A DNA stretch of 64,000 bases, taken from contig OY856409.1 in NCBI GenBank assembly GCA_963693085.1, positions 1,533,847,372-1,533,911,371 of the forward strand, given 5' to 3'. Shown here piece by piece: positions 59,591-64,000 of this stretch (within the stretch, counting starts at the first letter, position 1; each line of letters starts with the position of its first letter). The stretch comes from Alisma plantago-aquatica. Lineage: Eukaryota > Streptophyta > Magnoliopsida > Alismatales > Alismataceae. Made by a program: the position numbers and the translations under genes. The notes under the pieces were generated by a model. The model had not been told where the DNA came from. It saw nothing but the letters and a program-made list of their open reading frames with translations, and made no database searches.

Positions 59591-59986
59591 TTAAGAGAAA
59601 AGAGCAGGGTATTTCCTCCTCATTTCTTCCTCTAGTTCCCAAGTGGCTTCTTCAACACCACGATGATTCTAGAGGATTTTCACAATACTTATATCTTTCT
59701 TCTTTAACTTTTTAATTATGTTATCAAGGATCGATACTGGTCCTTCCTCATATGTTACATCATCCTTCAATTCTACTTTCGTAGGTTGTAGAACTGACTC
59801 GATTTCCGGGTGACATTTCCTCAATATAGAAATGTGAAACACAGGGTGTAACTTCTGCAACTCTGGAGGAAACTCTAGTCTATAGGCTACCTTTCCAACC
59901 CGTTCAATGATTAGATAAGGCCCCATAAACCTAGGAGCTAACTTCACTTTCCTCCCGAACCTCAAAACTCCTTACCAAGGCGAGAC
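59591..59986 (-). pseudogene. Tekay/Del Pol C-terminus: post-integrase region and chromodomain
   Basis: The frame reads KLAPRFMGPYLIIERVGKVA and LHPVFHISILRKCHPE, the conserved module after Ty3 integrase. It then reads GPVSILDNIIKKLKK, a stop, and NHRGVEEATWELEEEMRRKY before the final TAA at 59591. The last part is a chromovirus chromodomain, which targets integration to marked chromatin. The TAG at 59669-59671 sits where a Trp is usual. A frameshift in an A run (about 59987-59990) disconnects it from integrase. Confidence 0.85.
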
Positions 59987-60062
59987 TTTTGAGATACACC
60001 ATGTCACCAACCTGGAACTCTAAGGGCCTACAACTCTTATCGGCATTCGACTTCTGTCTATC

Positions 60063-60911
60063 CTATGTAGTCTTAAGCTGTTGCTAGATTACTTTGATCT
60101 TCTCTTTAGTTTGTTGTACAAGTTCAGGGCCCAACAACTGATATTCACCAGTTTCATACCAACATACTGGGGATCTACAACGTCTACCATAAAAGGCTTC
60201 ATAAGGTGTCATGTCAATGCTATGTTGATAGCTATTGTTATAGGCAAACTCTATCAAGATCAGGTGTAGGTCCCAACTCCCGGTAAACTGGAGAACACAT
60301 GCCCTCAACAAGTCCTCCAAGGTTTGTATAGTCCTTTCCGACTGTCCATCATTCTGGGGGTGAAAGGTTGTACTAAACGTCAACTGGGTGCCCAAGGCCT
60401 TGTGCAGTCGTTCCCAAAAATGACTCATAAAATGGGGACCTCTATCTAATACTATGGTGACTGGAACTCCGTGCAGACGTACTATCTCCTCAACATACAA
60501 CTGTGCCAACTTCTCGGCAGAATAGGTTGTTTTGACAAGTAAGAAGTGCGTTGTCTTTGTCAACTTATCAACAATTACCCAGATGGAATCATGTCCTTTG
60601 CTTGTCCTCGGTAGGCCAACTACAAAGTCCATGGTCACATGGTCCCACTTCCACTGTGGTATGGGTAAAGGCTGCATTGTTCCTGCAGGATTCTGGTGTT
60701 CAGCTTTAACCTGCCGACACACATGTTACCTCAGAACAAACTCTGCAACATCCTTCTTCATCCCTGGCCACCAATACATATCTTTTAGATTTCGATACAT
60801 CTTGGTGCTCCCTGGATGCATAGCATACATCAAAGAATGAGCTTCTTCCAGGACTAACTTCCTCAAGTTATCCACATCCGGTACTATCATCCTCCCATGA
60901 TAGCAGGCCAC
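60063..60911 (-). pseudogene. Tekay/Del integrase
   Basis: This enzyme inserts the cDNA into the genome. The zinc-binding part has EAHSLMYAMHPGSTKMYRNL and YWWPGMKKDV. The stop TAA at 60726-60728 occupies the first Cys of the C-x2-C pair, and the second Cys follows. The catalytic core keeps all three acidic residues: Asp in MDFVVGLP, Asp in IVLDRGPHF and Glu in GQSERTIQ. PYEAFYGRRCRSPVCW marks the end of the core. Further stops lie at 60084-60086 and 60063-60065. The core is well preserved, but the protein cannot be made as one piece. Confidence 0.9.
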
Positions 60912-61570
60912 CTAATCATCTGAGTCATGGAAACCATCTCTTTCCTCATCACCGTACTCTGACCTAATTTGCTGAACCGCAACATCAACTAGTTGTGCCT
61001 CCCTAATCTTCTCTCTTAGGGTGGGTTTGATATGCATCTCCGCCAACAACCCGACTAACCATGATAGTTTCAACTGCACATTATCTCGTCTTAAGGAGAT
61101 GAGCACATCTCTTCTAGGGCACACCAAAGAGTTTAGATGTGCTCTATCAGAGGATGGTGTGGCTGACTTCCTACTTAAAGCATCTGCAACTACGTTGGCC
61201 TTCCCCAGATGGTAATCTATCGTACAATCATAGTCCTTGATCAACTCCATCCAGCGACGTTGCCTCATGTTCAGTTCATGCGAGAGAAGATGTACTTAAG
61301 ATTCTTGTGGTCTGTGAAAATCTGGAATGTCTCCCCATAAAGGTACTGTCTCCAGATCTTCAAAGCATGAACTACCGCTGCAAACTCCAGATCGTGTGCC
61401 GGATAGTTCTCCTTGTGTTTCTTAAGCTGTCGGGAAGAAAAAGAAATCACCTTCTTATCCTGCATCCGCACACATCCGAGTCCATTCTTAGAGGCATCAC
61501 AGATAACCACATATCCCTTGCCTTGCTCAGGTAGCACTAGCACAGGTGCACTTGTCAACCTCTCCTTCAA
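60912..61570 (-). pseudogene. Tekay/Del RNase H and connector
   Basis: This domain degrades the RNA strand during cDNA synthesis. It shows [33 protein letters not shown] and [13 protein letters not shown], with the expected Asp-Glu-Asp acidic residues. A frameshift near 61270 separates these from [20 protein letters not shown] and [12 protein letters not shown], the conserved end of RNase H. The connector before integrase follows and ends in a stop at 60912. Confidence 0.9.
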
Positions 61571-61600
61571 TAGCTGAAAAGACTGCTGACACTTATCACT

Positions 61601-62418
61601 CTAGATAAAGGGAACCTCCTTTTGGGTCAACTTCGTCAAGGGTAGGGCTATGGAAATGAAGTTCTTAATGAACCTCCGGTAATAGCCGGCTAACCCTAGG
61701 AAACTACAAACTTCCGTCGGTGTCTTCGGTTGTTCCCACTGTAGAACAAATTCTACCTTTTTGGGGTCAACACAAATTCCCGAGGCAGATATCACATGTC
61801 CGAGAAAGGATACCTCCGTCAACCAAAACTCACACTTGCTGAACTTAGAATATAGCTTATGTTCTCTTAGCAAGGTCAAAGCTTGGGGAAGGTGTTGTTC
61901 ATGCTGCTAGGCATCCCTACTATAGATCAGGAAGTCATCTATAAAGACGACAACACACTTATCGAGAAAGGGTCGAAAGATTCTATTCATGAGTTCCATG
62001 AATGTAGTTGGTGCATTAGTTAGTCCAAACGACATAACTGTGAACTCATAGTGACCATACCTTGTCCTAAAGGAAGACTTGGGTATGTCACTATCCTTAA
62101 TACGGAGTTGGTGATAACCGGACCTCAAGTCTATCTTCGAGAAGACGGATGCACCACACAACTGGTCAAAGAGGTCATCAATCCTCGGCAGAGGTACTTA
62201 TTCTTTATTGTTACTTTATTAAGCTGTCTGTAATTAATGCATAACTGCATCGATCTGTCCTTCTTTTTAACAAACAAGACTGGAGCACCCCAAGGTGAAG
62301 TGCTCGGTCGGATGAAACCCTTCTCAAGCAACTCCTGAAGCTGTTTCTTGAGTTCTGCCATCTCGGCAAGCGCCATCCTATACGATGTTTGGGCTATGGG
62401 TTGTGTACCTGGGATCAA
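61601..62418 (-). pseudogene. Tekay/Del reverse transcriptase
   Basis: The segments [44 protein letters not shown] and [17 protein letters not shown] are followed by the active-site motif FIDD (61934-61945), both Asp intact, and then VSFLGHVIS and [13 protein letters not shown] frameshift between about 62160 and 62215 breaks the domain after the KVTIKNKY segment. In-frame TAG stops lie at 61907-61909, shortly after FIDD, and 61601-61603, where a Trp is usual. A TAA at 62419-62421 precedes the domain. Confidence 0.92.
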
Positions 62419-62643
62419 ATTGATTTAAAAGTCAATTTCTTGAGGCCGTGGTACACTAGGAAATTCTTCAGGGAATACGTCTTCAAGTTCCATGACAACA
62501 GGGACTTCAGCAAGGGTGGGACTCTCCATGGTAGTATCTACCACATGGGCCAAGAATGCACAACATCCTTGCCTCATCAACTTCTCAGCAACCAAAGTGG
62601 ACACTAAACAGGTGGGTAGGATCTTTCTCTCTCCTTTAAAGAT

Positions 62644-63066
62644 CTAGGTATCACTACTATCAGCAAACACAACCTGCTTGGATTCACAATCCAAGACAAC
62701 CCTATACCTTTCCAAGGTATCCATACCAAGGATTATATCAAATCCTTGCATCTCAAGTGGTATAATATCCACTTGAATGCGATTATCAGAAAAGAAGAGG
62801 ATACAAGGAGAGCATACCTCCCTCAAGACTGCAGACCCTCTCAATGGAGTCTCAAGCAACAGACTATCTTCCCTATGATTAACTATCATATTGCAGTCAC
62901 GAATCACTTTTCGAGTGATAAAGGAGTGCGTAGCACCCGAGTTAATCAAAATAGATACTATGCATGATTTAGACATATCATAATATAAAAGTTCCATCTG
63001 ACCTGTCACAACCTGCGGATCGACGACTGCATCTGGAGGATTCATAGCATAGAACCTTGCTGTCAC
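62644..63066 (-). pseudogene. Tekay/Del aspartic protease with catalytic Asp changed to Asn
   Basis: This retropepsin-type protease would mature the polyprotein. The active-site segment reads ILINSGATHSFI where LIDSGATHSF is the family norm. The codon at 62941-62943 is AAC. IIPLEMQGFDIILGMDTLERY marks the flap and C-terminal part. A TAG at 62644-62646 ends the frame, after which the same frame continues toward RT through AEVPVVMELEDVFPEEFP. Confidence 0.88.
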
Positions 63067-63153
63067 ATGAGGTTGAGCTGGTGCTGACGATCCGACTTGG
63101 GACGCTTGTCCTCGTCCCCTACCTGCTCCCTGGAACTGCCTCCTCTGGGACCC

Positions 63154-64000
63154 CTACTGACTCTACCACTGGGGATGTGTCACACTGACATGCTTAGACC
63201 TGCAGTACTTCATCAGGTGTCCCACCTTCCCACAGTTGTAGCAACATCTATCTTGCTGTGGTCTAGGTGGTCTCGTGACCGATATCGATGCTGAACTATG
63301 GGTCTCTTGAGGAAGTAGACTCCGTCCTCGGCCTCTACTCGGGGACCACTGTGTCTGAAAACTCGATCTGGGTGGTGGAGGGTTAGGTGCAGAGGATCTA
63401 GGCTTCTTAAAGTCTCTAGATGAAGATGCCTGGAACTGTGGATACCTCTTGTGGGTTTGTCTCTTCTCAAGTACCGACCTTTCTATCCTTCAGACTGACT
63501 CAACGAAGGTAGCAAACCTCTCCCGGCTCTCTAGAGCAGACACAGGAGTAGATAAGTCAGTATTTAAACCCTTCTCAAATCTCCTAATCCTTTCCCCTTC
63601 TGTGGCAGCCATGTGCGGACAGAACCGCAATAGCTCCATGAACTTAGCCTCGTACTCGATAACGTTCATCATACCCTGTCTCAGTCTCTCAAACTGTGAG
63701 ATCTTCTCGTCTAGAAATGTCTTCGGGAAGTACCAGTTAACAAACTCCCGGTGAAAGTCTTCCCATGAAACCTCTACTCCAGGCCTCTTCGCCTCTTCCA
63801 TGTTCCACCAGTGACCAACACTTCCTTTGAGAAGATAGACAGCATGTCTCACCTTCTCAGCCTTGGGGATGGCTAGGATATTGAAAGCCTTCTCCAGCTC
63901 GGTCAACCACAAATCTGCATCTGCGGGGTCGGTTGTGCCAAAGTACTCGGTTGCTCCGACTCTACGAAGTCGTTTGGACGTCTTCCCGATACTTTGTCCT
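63154..64000 (-). pseudogene. Tekay/Del Gag (N-terminus beyond window)
   Basis: Capsid of the Retrotrans_gag family. The frame is open from the window edge and reads RVGATEYFGTTDPADADLWL, VGHWWNMEEAKRPGVEVSWE and EFVNWYFPKTFLDEKISQFE, with RLRQGMMNVIEYEAKFMELL after that. A TGA at 63490-63492 interrupts it. The same frame then gives a basic, Pro/Ser-rich linker and a CCHC knuckle CYNCGKVGHLMKYC (63202-63243). Two TAG stops follow at 63163-63165 and 63154-63156. The protease lies in the same frame downstream, as in the fused gag-pol of this clade. Confidence 0.9.

Overview
The window is plant nuclear DNA built almost entirely from transposable elements. No host gene, tRNA, rRNA or CRISPR array is supportable. 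The evidence for a plant is the set of element lineages: a Sirevirus-like Copia element, Tekay/Del-type Ty3 chromovirus remains, an Athila-type ORF1 and a plant L1-type LINE with an ORF1 zinc knuckle. Dense nesting points to a flowering plant with a large, repeat-rich genome. I cannot name the species.

Positions 1-28,272 hold the most striking structure. It is a head-to-tail tandem array of one gag-only, Sirevirus-like LTR retrotransposon with a period of exactly 5,402 bp. Each unit is one 1,616-bp LTR (TGTTG...CAACA) plus 3,786 bp of internal DNA: a Met-tRNA primer site, a 623-codon gag, about 1.86 kb without coding capacity, and a polypurine tract. Neighbouring units share a single LTR. Five complete LTRs, one truncated LTR, four complete gag genes and one gag cut by a gap are visible. 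The array runs off the left edge. A 200-N gap (10,501-10,700) stands for at least 1,773 bp, and one coding SNP separates the units on its two sides.

From 28,269 to 34,836 the array abuts an LTR-like block in minus orientation that resembles Athila/TAT LTRs and contains an (AT)-rich ATAGGT/ACCTAT microsatellite. Then come unassigned, probably LTR-derived DNA and a broken LINE on the minus strand.

From 34,837 to 54,820 lie a probable solo Tekay/Del-type LTR (LTR A) and a second such LTR (LTR B, 39,051-49,509). LTR B is interrupted by a 5,622-bp element flanked by an ATAAG target duplication. After LTR B come a primer site and a short leader, then a non-autonomous Athila-like element in minus orientation whose LTR holds ten copies of a 15-bp imperfect palindrome.

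From 54,821 to 64,000 a Tekay/Del chromovirus lies on the minus strand: a 4.7-kb 3' LTR (LTR C), then chromodomain, integrase, RNase H, reverse transcriptase, protease and gag, running off the right edge. It is dead. There are many in-frame stops and three frameshifts, the protease catalytic Asp is Asn, and a stop replaces a zinc-binding Cys in integrase.

Two themes cut across families. First, most LTRs carry local arrays of family-specific imperfect palindromes. Second, three divergent Tekay-type LTRs keep a small stem-loop with a compensatory base-pair change.
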